Of a DNA stretch of 64,000 nt, positions 51,786-59,757 are shown in pieces. Under the pieces are notes generated by a model that saw only the letters and a list, made by a program, of their open reading frames with translations, searched no databases and was not told the DNA's origin. The stretch covers positions 27,211 through 91,210 of the forward strand of contig CACZFF010000019.1 of NCBI GenBank assembly GCA_902780385.1, read 5' to 3'. Within the stretch, counting starts at the first letter, position 1. Every line of letters starts with the position of its first letter. This DNA is from an uncultured Lachnospiraceae bacterium (GTDB lineage Bacteria; Bacillota; Clostridia; Lachnospirales; Lachnospiraceae). The translations under genes were made by a program, and so were the position numbers.

Positions 51786-51878
51786 ATGAAATTAGGCATT
51801 GTAACTTCATCAATAATAACATATAATTTAATAAATATATACAAAAGCATATATAACAGCATAAAAACTCGTTTTTAG
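51786..51878 (+). CDS. Possible 30-residue AT-rich small protein
   Basis: A short frame begins at an ATG 12 bases after a good GGAGG site (51769-51773). It encodes 30 residues, rich in Ile, Asn, Ser and Tyr, beginning MKLGIVTSSIITYN, moderately hydrophobic with a basic C terminus. Codon and base use differ sharply from the host region. It could be a real small membrane-active peptide, the tail of a lost gene, or chance. From 51879 to 52216 I see only AT-rich DNA, a TGGGTCAATT direct repeat near 51946-51966 and a terminator. Confidence 0.3.
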   Translation: MKLGIVTSSIITYNLINIYKSIYNSIKTRF

Positions 51879-52036
51879 AATATTTTAAGTCGCATATAAA
51901 CTTATATAACTTGATATATCACCATGACAAAATTGGGGCATGGTGGGTCAATTATGGGTCAATTGAAGAGCACTGATGCAAGCTAACAGACAGCGATATC
52001 CAATATAAATATAACCCACATAAAGAATTGCTGATG

Positions 52037-52070
52037 CAAAAGCCGAGGGAAATAAGCCTTCGGCTTTTTT
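52037..52070 (+). terminator. Terminator upstream of the right-hand block
   Basis: AAAAGCCGA and TCGGCTTTT arms with inner GG/CC pairs and an AAATAA-containing loop, followed by T residues. No complete gene precedes it, so a gene may have been lost at the junction. Confidence 0.75.
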
Positions 52071-52142
52071 GCACTATATGCCTAAAGCTATAGCAGCAGG
52101 AAATGCAAATGTTACTGTAGTATGCCCATCTTCCTTTGTTTT

Positions 52143-52172
52143 AGGTTATAAGCCTGCAAATTCTCCCATATG
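52143..52172 (+). promoter_or_regulatory. Block promoter P1
   Basis: AGGTTA (52143-52148), 18 bp, CATATG (52167-52172), with TTCTCC immediately before the -10. It conforms to the cassette seen across the right-hand block, with the weakest -35. It precedes the RelA/SpoT-like gene. Confidence 0.55.
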
Positions 52173-52216
52173 AAAGCTGAGAAACATATTATCCGCCTAA
52201 CACAAAAGGAGGGGAA

Positions 52217-53293
52217 ATGCAAAGCACATCAGCAACCATGGCGATGGTAGACTATAAGACGCAAGAGTGGGAAAAATATTCGTATGGAGAAATGGAGGAA
52301 TACAGCAGGCTCCGGTTCACAGAACCTCTTGTGACCGCTGATGTCAAGGCGGTTACAGAAAATCTTGGGACAAGCCTTGAAGGCTTGGAGTATGCCGTGA
52401 AAACAGCTTCCAGTGTGGAAGACAAGCTGGACCGGAAACGAGAAGACTGGGATATAGAGAGGCCTTTTACGCCGGCAAAAGAAATCCGGCAGATGCCGGA
52501 TGTTATCCGGTATACGGAGCTCTGCCGGCATCAGGACATTATTCCCGTCACAAAGAAGACAGTCGAAGAAATGCAGAAGAAGGGATATGTCCTCTCGGGG
52601 CTTACCAATTTCTATGCCCGCCCGTTTAAGAGGACCGGCTACATGGGCATGCATCTCCGCTTTATCTCTCCTGGCGGAAGCCCGGTTGAACTGCAGGTAC
52701 ATTCTCCGGAAAGCTTTGCCGCAAAGCAGGAAGGACATGCGTTGTATGAAAAGATACGTTCGGTCAGCACGCCTGAAGCAGAAAAAGAAAGGCTGTCTGT
52801 CTTGATCCGTGAAGTACACGGGAGAGTTGAGCGTCCGGAGGGGTATAAAGACCTGAAATCGTTCGCAATGCAGCCCCGGGAAGTAAAGAAACTCATGGAA
52901 GAAAGAAAACATGAGGTGGATGTTGACATCCAGACAAAAAGAGACTTTCCAGGCGTTATGGTGTATACTGTATCCGTAAAAGCCGAGCCGGTTCTTCATG
53001 GGTGCGAAATGCACTTTTCAGACGACAGCCTGTGGTCATACAAAAATGACCTGCAGAAAGGCAAAGCTGCCCTGCATGTCATTGGCCATGACGGGAAAGA
53101 AATTGCAGGGTATGACTCCAAGCAGAAAACATTTACTGTTTCCCATGCAGTAAAGATGCGGGAGGATCAGGAAGTCAGCCATGCATCATGGATGGAAGAA
53201 CATTTCCCGAACGGATATTCCCTGGATGAAGCGATGGAGACGGAATTAGAAAAAAATGTTGCCTATCTCCCGAAGGGCCCTGACGCAAGGTAA
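52217..53293 (+). CDS. RelA/SpoT-like nucleotidyltransferase-fold protein
   Basis: The 358-residue protein has a middle region (about residues 85-195) that looks like a divergent RelA/SpoT synthetase fold: MPDVIRYTELC, a G-Y element, RTGYMGMHLRF (compare the GYRSLH substrate loop) and VELQVHSPESFAAKQEGHALYEKIR (compare the EIQIRT strand). The canonical synthetase Arg/Lys-rich and Asp motifs are not clearly preserved. The C-terminal 150 residues are unrecognised. AAAGGAGGGG precedes the ATG. The next gene encodes an HD hydrolase of the SpoT type, so the two may act as an opposing pair. Confidence 0.6.
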   Translation: MQSTSATMAMVDYKTQEWEKYSYGEMEEYSRLRFTEPLVTADVKAVTENLGTSLEGLEYAVKTASSVEDKLDRKREDWDIERPFTPAKEIRQMPDVIRYTELCRHQDIIPVTKKTVEEMQKKGYVLSGLTNFYARPFKRTGYMGMHLRFISPGGSPVELQVHSPESFAAKQEGHALYEKIRSVSTPEAEKERLSVLIREVHGRVERPEGYKDLKSFAMQPREVKKLMEERKHEVDVDIQTKRDFPGVMVYTVSVKAEPVLHGCEMHFSDDSLWSYKNDLQKGKAALHVIGHDGKEIAGYDSKQKTFTVSHAVKMREDQEVSHASWMEEHFPNGYSLDEAMETELEKNVAYLPKGPDAR

Positions 53294-53333
53294 CATATGT
53301 TTTTTGTTATAAACATTGAATGCGCAGCGTTTT

Positions 53334-53363
53334 TTGTTATAAACGCTGCGCATATTCAATATG
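53334..53363 (+). promoter_or_regulatory. Block promoter P2 fused to terminator hairpin
   Basis: TTGTTA (53334-53339) lies in the loop of the ATGCGCAGCGTTT hairpin and its T-run; after 18 bp comes AATATG (53358-53363). The leader contains GCTGAAAAGAATGGAG and then AAAGGAG before ATG 53406. Confidence 0.6.
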
Positions 53364-53405
53364 CTTTTTAGTTAGCTGAAAAGAATGGAGAAAGGAGAAA
53401 AAAAT

Positions 53406-54311
53406 ATGGACATGATGGAAGAAAAGAAGAAACAGCTGCTTGCGGAAGCGATCTCCCTGGCAGCAAAGGCCCACTGCGGGCAGGCAAGGCGTGATGAGAC
53501 GCCATATATCTACCACCCTCTGATGGTGGCAGAGATCGTGAAAAGGAATGGCGCATCCATTGACTGCCAGATTGCAGCCATCCTGCACGACACCCTGGAA
53601 GACACTTCTGTAACAGAAGATGATATTGCCAAATTCGGGGGAAATGTCGTACGGGCAGTCAAGTTGCTCACACGGGAAAAGGGCATGGATGAAGCGGATT
53701 ATGTCGGTGCAATCCTTCAGGATCCGATCGCGAAAGCCGTGAAGGAGGCGGATAAGATCCATAACCTCCGTGAGGCTGTCCTGTGCGGCGACAACGGGTT
53801 CCGTAAATGGTATGCCAAGAAGGCGAAAAAATACTATTACGGAAAATTCTCTCCATCTCTCGATGCTGTGATCGATCTGGCGTTGGAAGGGAAGGTAGAG
53901 AAAACGATCACCGATGCAGTCATCAAGGTCCCGAAAGACACAGGTATTATCCCTGCCATGCCTGTTCCTAAAGGCGGCATCATCCCGGCGTGGCTTGTCC
54001 CCGAAGAAATGCACAAGCCTGGCAAGAACCGGCGCACAAAGGAATTTGACGCCCGTGATCCGGAAAACGCGTTCTATATGGACACGAGGTATGATGACTC
54101 CTATATCTGTGACCCGGACAGCGAATCCGGCGCAGTTGGCGAAACACAGGTGTATGCCCTGACCAGAAATGGGTGGAAGGCAGAACACCGGGACATGGTG
54201 GTCGACTTCGATATGTATATCGAACAGACCCGGGAGGAAATGGATACCATTATTTCGGAACTCCACGAGCGTGGCTGGTTCCATGATGGCGTCGATGTAG
54301 AAAAACTGTGA
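53406..54311 (+). CDS. HD-domain hydrolase of the SpoT/MESH type
   Basis: The N-terminal half has the metal-dependent HD signature of (p)ppGpp hydrolases: AAKAHCGQARRDETPYIYHPL in outline at residues 17-38 (first His), ILHDTLEDT (HD and ED) near residue 62 and KEADKIHNLREA near residue 112. The C-terminal 170 residues are not part of that domain and are unrecognised. ATG 53406 follows AAAGGAG; an earlier in-frame ATG at 53385 belongs to the conserved ATGGAG leader. It is separately promoted but directly follows the RelA-like gene. Confidence 0.8.
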   Translation: MDMMEEKKKQLLAEAISLAAKAHCGQARRDETPYIYHPLMVAEIVKRNGASIDCQIAAILHDTLEDTSVTEDDIAKFGGNVVRAVKLLTREKGMDEADYVGAILQDPIAKAVKEADKIHNLREAVLCGDNGFRKWYAKKAKKYYYGKFSPSLDAVIDLALEGKVEKTITDAVIKVPKDTGIIPAMPVPKGGIIPAWLVPEEMHKPGKNRRTKEFDARDPENAFYMDTRYDDSYICDPDSESGAVGETQVYALTRNGWKAEHRDMVVDFDMYIEQTREEMDTIISELHERGWFHDGVDVEKL

Positions 54312-54344
54312 AAAGGGCCGTGGCGATGACGCCGCGGTTTTTTG

Positions 54345-54386
54345 TTGGCTTTTTGCGGTGAATATAATTGACCGCAAAAAGCCAAA
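54345..54386 (+). terminator. Hairpin after the HD gene
   Basis: TTGGCTTTTTGCGGT and ACCGCAAAAAGCCAA form a perfect 15-bp stem (54345-54359/54372-54386). A smaller GC-rich hairpin with a T-run (about 54317-54343) comes just before it and is the more likely terminator. This interval does not fit the block promoter cassette. Confidence 0.6.
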
Positions 54387-54441
54387 GTGGTAGCATATGT
54401 GTTAGTTGTTCTGTGTTAGTTGTGCTGATAGGGATGAACAG

Positions 54442-54939
54442 ATGGGTAAATACGAAAACAAGAGGCCAGGCAAAGAATATATACAGATGATATGCGGACT
54501 TTATGGCGACATATACGATGACCGGAATGAAGACAGCCGTTTTGGGGGAAAGGACTGGGTACCGGGCAGAAAAGCGAAACACCTCTCCTTGTCTGCCTTC
54601 CAGAAGGAGCTGAAGGATAAAGGAATCTATCTAAGCACAGCCAAGATCAGAAAGATCCTGATCTCCGGCGGATGCTGGTCGACGGAACAATCCCGGGAAG
54701 CCGCAAGACTATACAGGCAATACGGCAGCGTTACAAAAGTTGCCGAAAAGATGGATGTGAGTGCTCCGATGGCAACAATGTACCTGCCGTATGAAAAAGG
54801 AGTCTACGACCTGGAAGAAAAGAGCAGCGACGCAAAAAGAATGGAACGATACAGGTCATATGCCAAAAATGTCCCTAATAATGGTGAGGATAAGGGACAT
54901 GACCAACCACAAAGGGGATACGATGGAAAACGGAAATAA
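54442..54939 (+). CDS. Putative helix-turn-helix protein of mobile elements
   Basis: The 165-residue basic protein has a region around residues 80-135 (YRQYGSVTKVAEKMDVSAPMATMYLPYEKGVYDL) that reads like a helix-turn-helix followed by the LPYEK.VYDLEEKSSDAKR segment I associate with regulators encoded on Firmicutes mobile elements. The N-terminal 60 residues are unknown. ATG 54442 is chosen over TTG at 54406. It overlaps the SymE-like gene by 17 bases in another frame, suggesting coupling. Confidence 0.55.
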   Translation: MGKYENKRPGKEYIQMICGLYGDIYDDRNEDSRFGGKDWVPGRKAKHLSLSAFQKELKDKGIYLSTAKIRKILISGGCWSTEQSREAARLYRQYGSVTKVAEKMDVSAPMATMYLPYEKGVYDLEEKSSDAKRMERYRSYAKNVPNNGEDKGHDQPQRGYDGKRK

Positions 54940-55138
54940 AAACGGGGAAAAGCATAGGAATCATATCTGTACCGTCGGGAAGCTCGGCGGCAATTCTTAT
55001 ATCAGGCTGAGAGGAAAATGGCTTGAAGAGGCAGGTTTCAATACCGGTGATCGCTTCAACGTCGAAGTGCAAGGAGAGAGGCTGGTCTTAAAGAGGATAG
55101 AAAAGCAGGAAACAGGCGGGGAAATCCCCCTGCGGTAA
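54923..55138 (+). CDS. SymE-like (SpoVT/AbrB-fold) small protein
   Basis: This 71-residue protein contains the SymE core SYIRLRGKWLEEAGFNTGDRFNVEVQ and the strand ERLVLKRI. SymE of E. coli is an SOS-induced toxin with an AbrB-like fold controlled by antisense RNA. The start could be ATG 54923 (AAAGGGG 6 bases upstream) or 54899. It overlaps the upstream helix-turn-helix gene. Whether it is a toxin here is not shown. Confidence 0.7.
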   Translation: MENGNKNGEKHRNHICTVGKLGGNSYIRLRGKWLEEAGFNTGDRFNVEVQGERLVLKRIEKQETGGEIPLR

Positions 55139-55192
55139 AACAGGAAATTCGTTCCTAAAACCAAAATACTGACAGCATGTATGTTCCGGTTT

Positions 55193-55222
55193 TTCTTATG
55201 CTCCTGGTTATTATTCCATATG
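55193..55222 (+). promoter_or_regulatory. Block promoter P3
   Basis: TTCTTA (55193-55198), 18 bp, CATATG (55217-55222). The leader has AAAAAATGGAG and then AAGGAGG before ATG 55276. Confidence 0.65.
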
Positions 55223-55275
55223 CGGGGTAGACACTCGAAAAAATGGAGAAATAACAAACAAGGAGGAACAAGTCA

Positions 55276-56097
55276 ATGAAAGAAAAACTGTTAATGGAAC
55301 ACCTTTGCAGTCACCATGGGGCGGTCGCAAAAAACGAGATGCTCCGCAAGATGGTGGAAGGAATCGTTAAATATTCCGAAAACCAGGCAAAAGATAACGA
55401 GACATTAAGGGCTATGCTGAAAGCACTTCTGGAACCGCTCAAAATCAATAACCATGTTCTGAATTTCGGCCGTGTTGTCCTTAATGACGAGAAGAAGGCC
55501 GTCATTGCGAACATTTCAATGGAAATGCTCAAAAAAGGGCTTGGTGATACTGATGAGAACGGAAAGCTCATGAACACCGGTGCAATCCGGTTCGAAACAA
55601 ACCAGCAGGCAGAAGGAACCGTCGCCAAGATCGGCGATTACTGGTTCTATTTCAGTGACCCGGTTGCGGCGGAAGACACTCCAGATAAATACATTGCCGC
55701 TGTGCCCATCGGCACAATGATAAGGGAGCTCTCCGAAGCTCTGGAGGAGCTGGCAGAGGATGGTAATGTAGCAGAATATATGTACTATTACTATGCGCTC
55801 AGGGAAGCCGCAGGGAACATCCCGGTTTTCCATGAGACAGCTCCCGTGGAAGAAGAGCTCAAAAAGCTGTCAGTGAAAACCCCAAAAGGAGTCATGACGG
55901 CAGAAGCGAAGGGTACTTACGATGAATACCCGGGATTTTTCATCGCCATGGAGTCCGGGTACGACGAATGTGACCCGCTTATGGCAACAGTGGAATACGA
56001 CACAGCCAATGGCCGTCTACAGATCGCGGGGTATCGGAAAGGGTCTGATGACCTGAATACACTGACTGATTATGACACAGGAGAAGACCTTCTGTAA
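55276..56097 (+). CDS. Unknown protein of the mobile block
   Basis: The 273-residue acidic protein has a helical N terminus (residues 1-60), a middle region with the Trp/Tyr-rich strand GDYWFYFSDPVAAEDTP, and a C-terminal beta-rich part ending DYDTGEDLL. No signal peptide, membrane segment or catalytic motif is visible. I do not recognise it. AAGGAGG precedes the ATG. It shares its transcription unit with the small gene at 56113. Confidence 0.8.
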   Translation: MKEKLLMEHLCSHHGAVAKNEMLRKMVEGIVKYSENQAKDNETLRAMLKALLEPLKINNHVLNFGRVVLNDEKKAVIANISMEMLKKGLGDTDENGKLMNTGAIRFETNQQAEGTVAKIGDYWFYFSDPVAAEDTPDKYIAAVPIGTMIRELSEALEELAEDGNVAEYMYYYYALREAAGNIPVFHETAPVEEELKKLSVKTPKGVMTAEAKGTYDEYPGFFIAMESGYDECDPLMATVEYDTANGRLQIAGYRKGSDDLNTLTDYDTGEDLL

Positions 56098-56112
56098 GGG
56101 AAAGGAAAAGAT

Positions 56113-56271
56113 ATGGATGAAAAAGCGGTAAAAGAAATGATCCAGGATGAAACAGAAGTGCTTAAAAGAGTGATCCAGTATCTCGCCAACTTCGTGCAGT
56201 ATCCAAACGGCAAAAATGAACGGGAGGCCATCGACCGTATCTGCGATGGAGATTTCTCTGATTTCGAATAA
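56113..56271 (+). CDS. 52-residue acidic protein
   Basis: A short frame 15 bases after the preceding gene encodes 52 residues beginning MDEKAVKEMIQDETEVLKRV and ending GDFSDFE. AAAGGAAAAG precedes the ATG. It is acidic and probably helical, with codon use like its neighbours; function unknown. A terminator follows. Confidence 0.6.
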   Translation: MDEKAVKEMIQDETEVLKRVIQYLANFVQYPNGKNEREAIDRICDGDFSDFE

Positions 56272-56295
56272 AGTGTGGATAATGAGCTAATACCA

Positions 56296-56335
56296 AAAGA
56301 CCGCTGCTCTTAACAGACGGCGGTCTTCTTTTTTG
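56296..56335 (+). terminator. Terminator merging into block promoter P4
   Basis: AAGACCGC and GCGGTCTT arms are followed by a T-run that overlaps the next -35 region. Confidence 0.85.
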
Positions 56336-56363
56336 GCTATGATGCCTACCTTTCTGCAATATA
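56334..56363 (+). promoter_or_regulatory. Block promoter P4
   Basis: TGGCTA (56334-56339), 18 bp, AATATA (56358-56363) preceded by TTCTGC. The leader has ACCTATGGAG and then AAAGGAAA before ATG 56414. Confidence 0.6.
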
Positions 56364-56413
56364 TAAAGCATGTTCCCAGAGACCTATGGAGCTTACATAC
56401 AGAAAGGAAAATC

Positions 56414-57070
56414 ATGAAAAAAACAAAAAAAGGCACAAACACACCAAACATGTCCGTCTATTACGACATCTGCCGTGAAAGAAGCCCGTTCAAATGGGCC
56501 CGGCGGTATTTCCGCCAGAGAAAATGGGCGCGCCAGAGGGCGGTGAGAGGATACGCTGATTGTGATGTCTTGGATATCAGAGGGTGGTTCCTCGGAGTCC
56601 TGCCTGCCATGCTGGATCAGATGGCAGAAGAAGCGCACGGATATCCTGTATTCCCGTGCAGGCTCTATCTGACGGAAGCTGCAGAGCAGAATGCTGACCT
56701 ATCTTCCAGAGAAGAGGAAACAGAAATTAATTTCGAGGAGTGGCAGGCTTTGCTGCGTCACATGGCACAGAAATTCCGTGACGCAGATGAAGACATGTGC
56801 TCCATGAAAAATCCCTATGAAGACGAATGGACGAAGGCTTACGATGAGTTCACAAAAACATACGGGACATTCGGTGACAGGTTGGAAAAGGAAGCGTTCC
56901 ATCGCAAGGATCCGTCCATCCGGATGCATTTCCCAGACGAGTTTCCACAGTGGAAGGGCATTATGGACAAGCACAGAGAAAAAGAAACAGAGATTGCAAA
57001 ATTCAGGCAGAAGAGCCTGGATGAAGCAATGGAGCTTTTCCATAAATGGTTCTGGAACCTGTGGGACTAA
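56414..57070 (+). CDS. Phage-type protein of unknown function
   Basis: The 218-residue protein contains a basic segment (FKWARRYFRQRKWARQR) and RGYADCDVLDIRGWFLGVLPAMLDQM, a pattern I associate with uncharacterised phage and prophage proteins. The C-terminal half is charged and helical and ends KWFWNLWD. No catalytic motif is visible. ATG 56414 follows AAAGGAAA; the open frame to 56333 crosses the promoter. It forms an operon with the gene 12 bases downstream. Confidence 0.7.
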   Translation: MKKTKKGTNTPNMSVYYDICRERSPFKWARRYFRQRKWARQRAVRGYADCDVLDIRGWFLGVLPAMLDQMAEEAHGYPVFPCRLYLTEAAEQNADLSSREEETEINFEEWQALLRHMAQKFRDADEDMCSMKNPYEDEWTKAYDEFTKTYGTFGDRLEKEAFHRKDPSIRMHFPDEFPQWKGIMDKHREKETEIAKFRQKSLDEAMELFHKWFWNLWD

Positions 57071-57082
57071 AAAGGAGGTCTT

Positions 57083-57799
57083 ATGAAAATTTTGAAAAAC
57101 AAAGTCCGGGATGGAAACTGCTTCCTGTATTCTTTCGACCTGGATCAGTGCTACCATCCCAAAAGCTATCCTGCAGGGTTCCTTATTTTGTATACCATTG
57201 CCAGGTGTGACAGCATCCCCGTAGACGGTATCCTGTTCGACCGTTGGGGGGACATCCATGACGGCGGCGTGAGGGAAACCTACAGCCGAGGATTATTTAC
57301 AAAGAAGTTCCCTTCCTTCGAGAAATTCTGCAGCAGGATAAACGACACGGATGCGGGGCCGTGGCAGGTAAAGCTGGATGACGGCACTTCCATCAGCGGA
57401 GAAACGGATTCTGTTGTCACGGTTTTCGCGGAAAATGATACAGTGCATTTTGCCAGGCTTTTTGCCGGGATAGAAGATGACACGTATGCATTCCACGAAT
57501 ATCCGGAATCGCTGGTCCAATACCTTCAGAAAAAAGAGAAGATAACGCTGAGAAGTTCTGTGCAGATATTGGAACATATTTCATCCAGACCTGATATCTA
57601 CCGGGAATTTTGCCATTGCGTTCAGTCTGGAGAATATGTGGCTGCGGATATCCCGGTGAAGGTCGAAGGGTATACGGCCTGGCAGCTTGTTTCGGAAGCC
57701 GGGCTCCATCCGGTTGGTGCATACAGCACCCTGGTAGACCTAGCAAGTGACCCTCAGAGAACAAACGAGCTGGTCAAGAACGGATTTGTTCGAAAATAA
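57083..57799 (+). CDS. Unknown protein of the mobile block
   Basis: The 238-residue soluble protein shows a beta-rich N-terminal half (GNCFLYSFDLDQCYHP, GILFDRWGDIHDGG) and a helical C-terminal half. There is no signal peptide or recognisable motif. AAGGAGG precedes the ATG, 12 bases after the upstream stop, so the two genes are co-transcribed. Function not assignable. Confidence 0.75.
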   Translation: MKILKNKVRDGNCFLYSFDLDQCYHPKSYPAGFLILYTIARCDSIPVDGILFDRWGDIHDGGVRETYSRGLFTKKFPSFEKFCSRINDTDAGPWQVKLDDGTSISGETDSVVTVFAENDTVHFARLFAGIEDDTYAFHEYPESLVQYLQKKEKITLRSSVQILEHISSRPDIYREFCHCVQSGEYVAADIPVKVEGYTAWQLVSEAGLHPVGAYSTLVDLASDPQRTNELVKNGFVRK

Positions 57800-57806
57800 T
57801 GACAGA

Positions 57807-57837
57807 AAAGGCATCGGAGCAAATCCGGTGCTTTTTG
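57807..57837 (+). terminator. Terminator upstream of block promoter P5
   Basis: AAAGGCATCGGA and CCGGTGCTTTTT arms (one G-T pair) with a short loop, ending in T residues. The same arms, nearly unchanged, recur in the terminator at 63922. Confidence 0.8.
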
Positions 57838-57845
57838 TTTTACTT

Positions 57846-57875
57846 TTGTTATAGGAAGGCTCTTTCGCCCATATA
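57846..57875 (+). promoter_or_regulatory. Block promoter P5
   Basis: TTGTTA (57846-57851), 18 bp, CATATA (57870-57875) preceded by TTCGCC. The leader has CATGAGCACTATATGGAG and then AAAGGAG before ATG 57924. Confidence 0.7.
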
Positions 57876-57923
57876 CACAATACAGAACATGAGCACTATA
57901 TGGAGCAGAAAGGAGATCAGAAA

Positions 57924-58142
57924 ATGGCAAATGAGAGAAAGTGGTTCGATGTCGACAACATCATCGACAACAAGAAACGCCGCAAGAAGATCGATGCAGC
58001 GAACGGTTTTATCGAAAAGCTTGCAGTTATCCGCCGGTTTGTGGTCGCAGAAGCCGCTGCGCAGAAGGTTCATCTGACAGATGACGAGATCACATGGTAT
58101 GCCCACAAAATCTACAGACAGATGTCTTCGGTATACGCATGA
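57924..58142 (+). CDS. Small basic helical protein
   Basis: The 72-residue protein has a Lys/Arg-rich stretch (DNKKRRKKIDAANGF) and a helical C-terminal half ending MSSVYA. It might bind nucleic acid, but no fold is recognised. AAAGGAG precedes ATG 57924. It is the first gene of a unit with the ATP-grasp-like gene. Confidence 0.65.
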   Translation: MANERKWFDVDNIIDNKKRRKKIDAANGFIEKLAVIRRFVVAEAAAQKVHLTDDEITWYAHKIYRQMSSVYA

Positions 58143-58200
58143 AAACAAATAAGAAAAAGCACCGTTCCGGCGATACTTCATTTTTAAGGAGGAAATGATT

Positions 58201-59634
58201 ATGCTTAATCTGAAAGCTTTATTCAGCAAAAAGGCTGACCTTGTTCTGAAAGACCAGATCGCCGAACTGCTGAAAGTAAGCCCGGAAAGACTGGAAGAAT
58301 TCGAAAAAGCATACCAGACAGCCGTACTTTCAGACGGCGCTGATCCTGATGATTTTTTCGGCACCAGTTCTAAACAAACGTCTCAAAGCCTTCGGGAATC
58401 ATTCGTGCTTCCAGAAAAATTTAATGAAGAGGCGCTCGTGTCCATGATCAACACGATCACGGATGGCCTCTGTGAAAAAACTCCGCGGTTGGAAGTAAAG
58501 AACGGCATGCCGTCATCCATGCCGCTTCTGACTGGAAGCTCATCCAATCCGCAAATGACAAAGGAGATGATCCGGGCCCTGCCTGAAGCGATACGGCCTC
58601 AGTTGACGGACAGCCTGATGATGCACCAACTGGACAACCGGGAGAAAAGTACGTCAGACATGCTCTTCCTTTGGCTTTTGCGGTTAAGGGATGAGAAAGA
58701 CCCAAAAAAAAGACGTGTCTATTACCACCAGTTTCGTCAGGGGCTTGATATCCTTGACCTGGATGAGCTCACATATCGGATGCTCGGAATGAACCGAAAC
58801 AGTATGAGCTACTGGCTCCCTGCCATTTCCCAGGCGGCAGCAAAGCATGGTTTTTTTCGCATCCCGGAGACAAAGATAGCAAAAGTCCCGTTGCCGCTCC
58901 TACAGCTGTCCCGGCTCGATTATGGTTCACTTACGCCAACCACCCTGAAAATCGTGGACGACTGGGCAATGAGAACATTCGACCTGGACGTCAACAAGAC
59001 CTACTTCATCAAGACTGGCACCTATTCTTCGAAGTTCGATTTTAGGAACGCAAAGGTGACCGGCGAAAAAGAAGTCCGTGAACTTGGCGAATACCTGTTG
59101 TTTATCCAGAACCAGGCAGTAGAAATGGCCGGCCCTCTCACGCAGCCTTCCATCTACGGAGTCAGCACCACCAACGAGTGGGTCGTCAGGGAGTTCATTG
59201 AAGATGTAGAGAACAATCCATGCATCTATAAAGGATTGCCTCTCCATACTGAATACCGTATCTTCGTCGATTTTGACACAGACGAGATCCTTGGTATTTC
59301 TCCCTACTGGGAGCCGGAGACTATGAAGCGGAGATTTGGCGAAGGAAATGATGCGTCCTCGCCCCACCAGAGACACGACTATATCATCTATAAGATGCAT
59401 GAAGACGTGCTCATGGGAAGGTATCACGAAAACAAAGAGAAGGTTCTCAAGGCCGTGCAGGATTTACTCCCCGATGTCGACCTGGAAGGGCAATGGTCCA
59501 TCGACATCATGCAGAATGGAGACGATTTCTGGCTGATCGATATGGCAACCGCTGACACGTCCGCATTGAATGAATGCATTCCTGCAGGGAAGCTGAAGAA
59601 AAGCCCGGAGAACTGGATACCGGAACTCAACTAA
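58201..59634 (+). CDS. ATP-grasp-like protein (R2K-type candidate)
   Basis: The first 250 residues are unrecognised. The C-terminal 200 have the layout of an ATP-grasp ligase: KTYFIKTGTYSSKFDF (nucleotide-binding Lys), a WVVREFIE strand (Arg/Glu), HTEYRIFVDFDTDEILGISPYW and the final metal-binding strand GDDFWLIDMATADTS. This resembles phage-encoded ATP-grasp proteins that add groups to nucleic acids or peptides. ATG 58201 is 8 bases after AAGGAGG; ATG 58195 is too close. The target is unknown. Confidence 0.5.
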   Translation: MLNLKALFSKKADLVLKDQIAELLKVSPERLEEFEKAYQTAVLSDGADPDDFFGTSSKQTSQSLRESFVLPEKFNEEALVSMINTITDGLCEKTPRLEVKNGMPSSMPLLTGSSSNPQMTKEMIRALPEAIRPQLTDSLMMHQLDNREKSTSDMLFLWLLRLRDEKDPKKRRVYYHQFRQGLDILDLDELTYRMLGMNRNSMSYWLPAISQAAAKHGFFRIPETKIAKVPLPLLQLSRLDYGSLTPTTLKIVDDWAMRTFDLDVNKTYFIKTGTYSSKFDFRNAKVTGEKEVRELGEYLLFIQNQAVEMAGPLTQPSIYGVSTTNEWVVREFIEDVENNPCIYKGLPLHTEYRIFVDFDTDEILGISPYWEPETMKRRFGEGNDASSPHQRHDYIIYKMHEDVLMGRYHENKEKVLKAVQDLLPDVDLEGQWSIDIMQNGDDFWLIDMATADTSALNECIPAGKLKKSPENWIPELN

Positions 59635-59720
59635 GGAAAGAATATTTCGCCGTTCGGCTTTATTTGTTCTTTTTTATAACGCATTCCGCCGTACGGCTAA
59701 TTCCAAAAATATTTGCATAA

Positions 59721-59757
59721 AGAAGACCGTCCGCCCATGTGGCTCGCGGTCTTCTTT
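59721..59757 (+). terminator. Terminator merging into block promoter P6
   Basis: AGAAGACCG and CGGTCTTCT pair, followed by T residues that form the start of the next -35. The preceding stretch 59635-59720 holds imperfect GCCGT(T/A)CGGC repeats and no gene. Confidence 0.85.

Noticed and set aside
52078-52173. 31-codon frame before the RelA-like gene
   Set aside because: It has no ribosome binding site, follows a terminator directly and runs across block promoter P1; probably chance or a gene relic.
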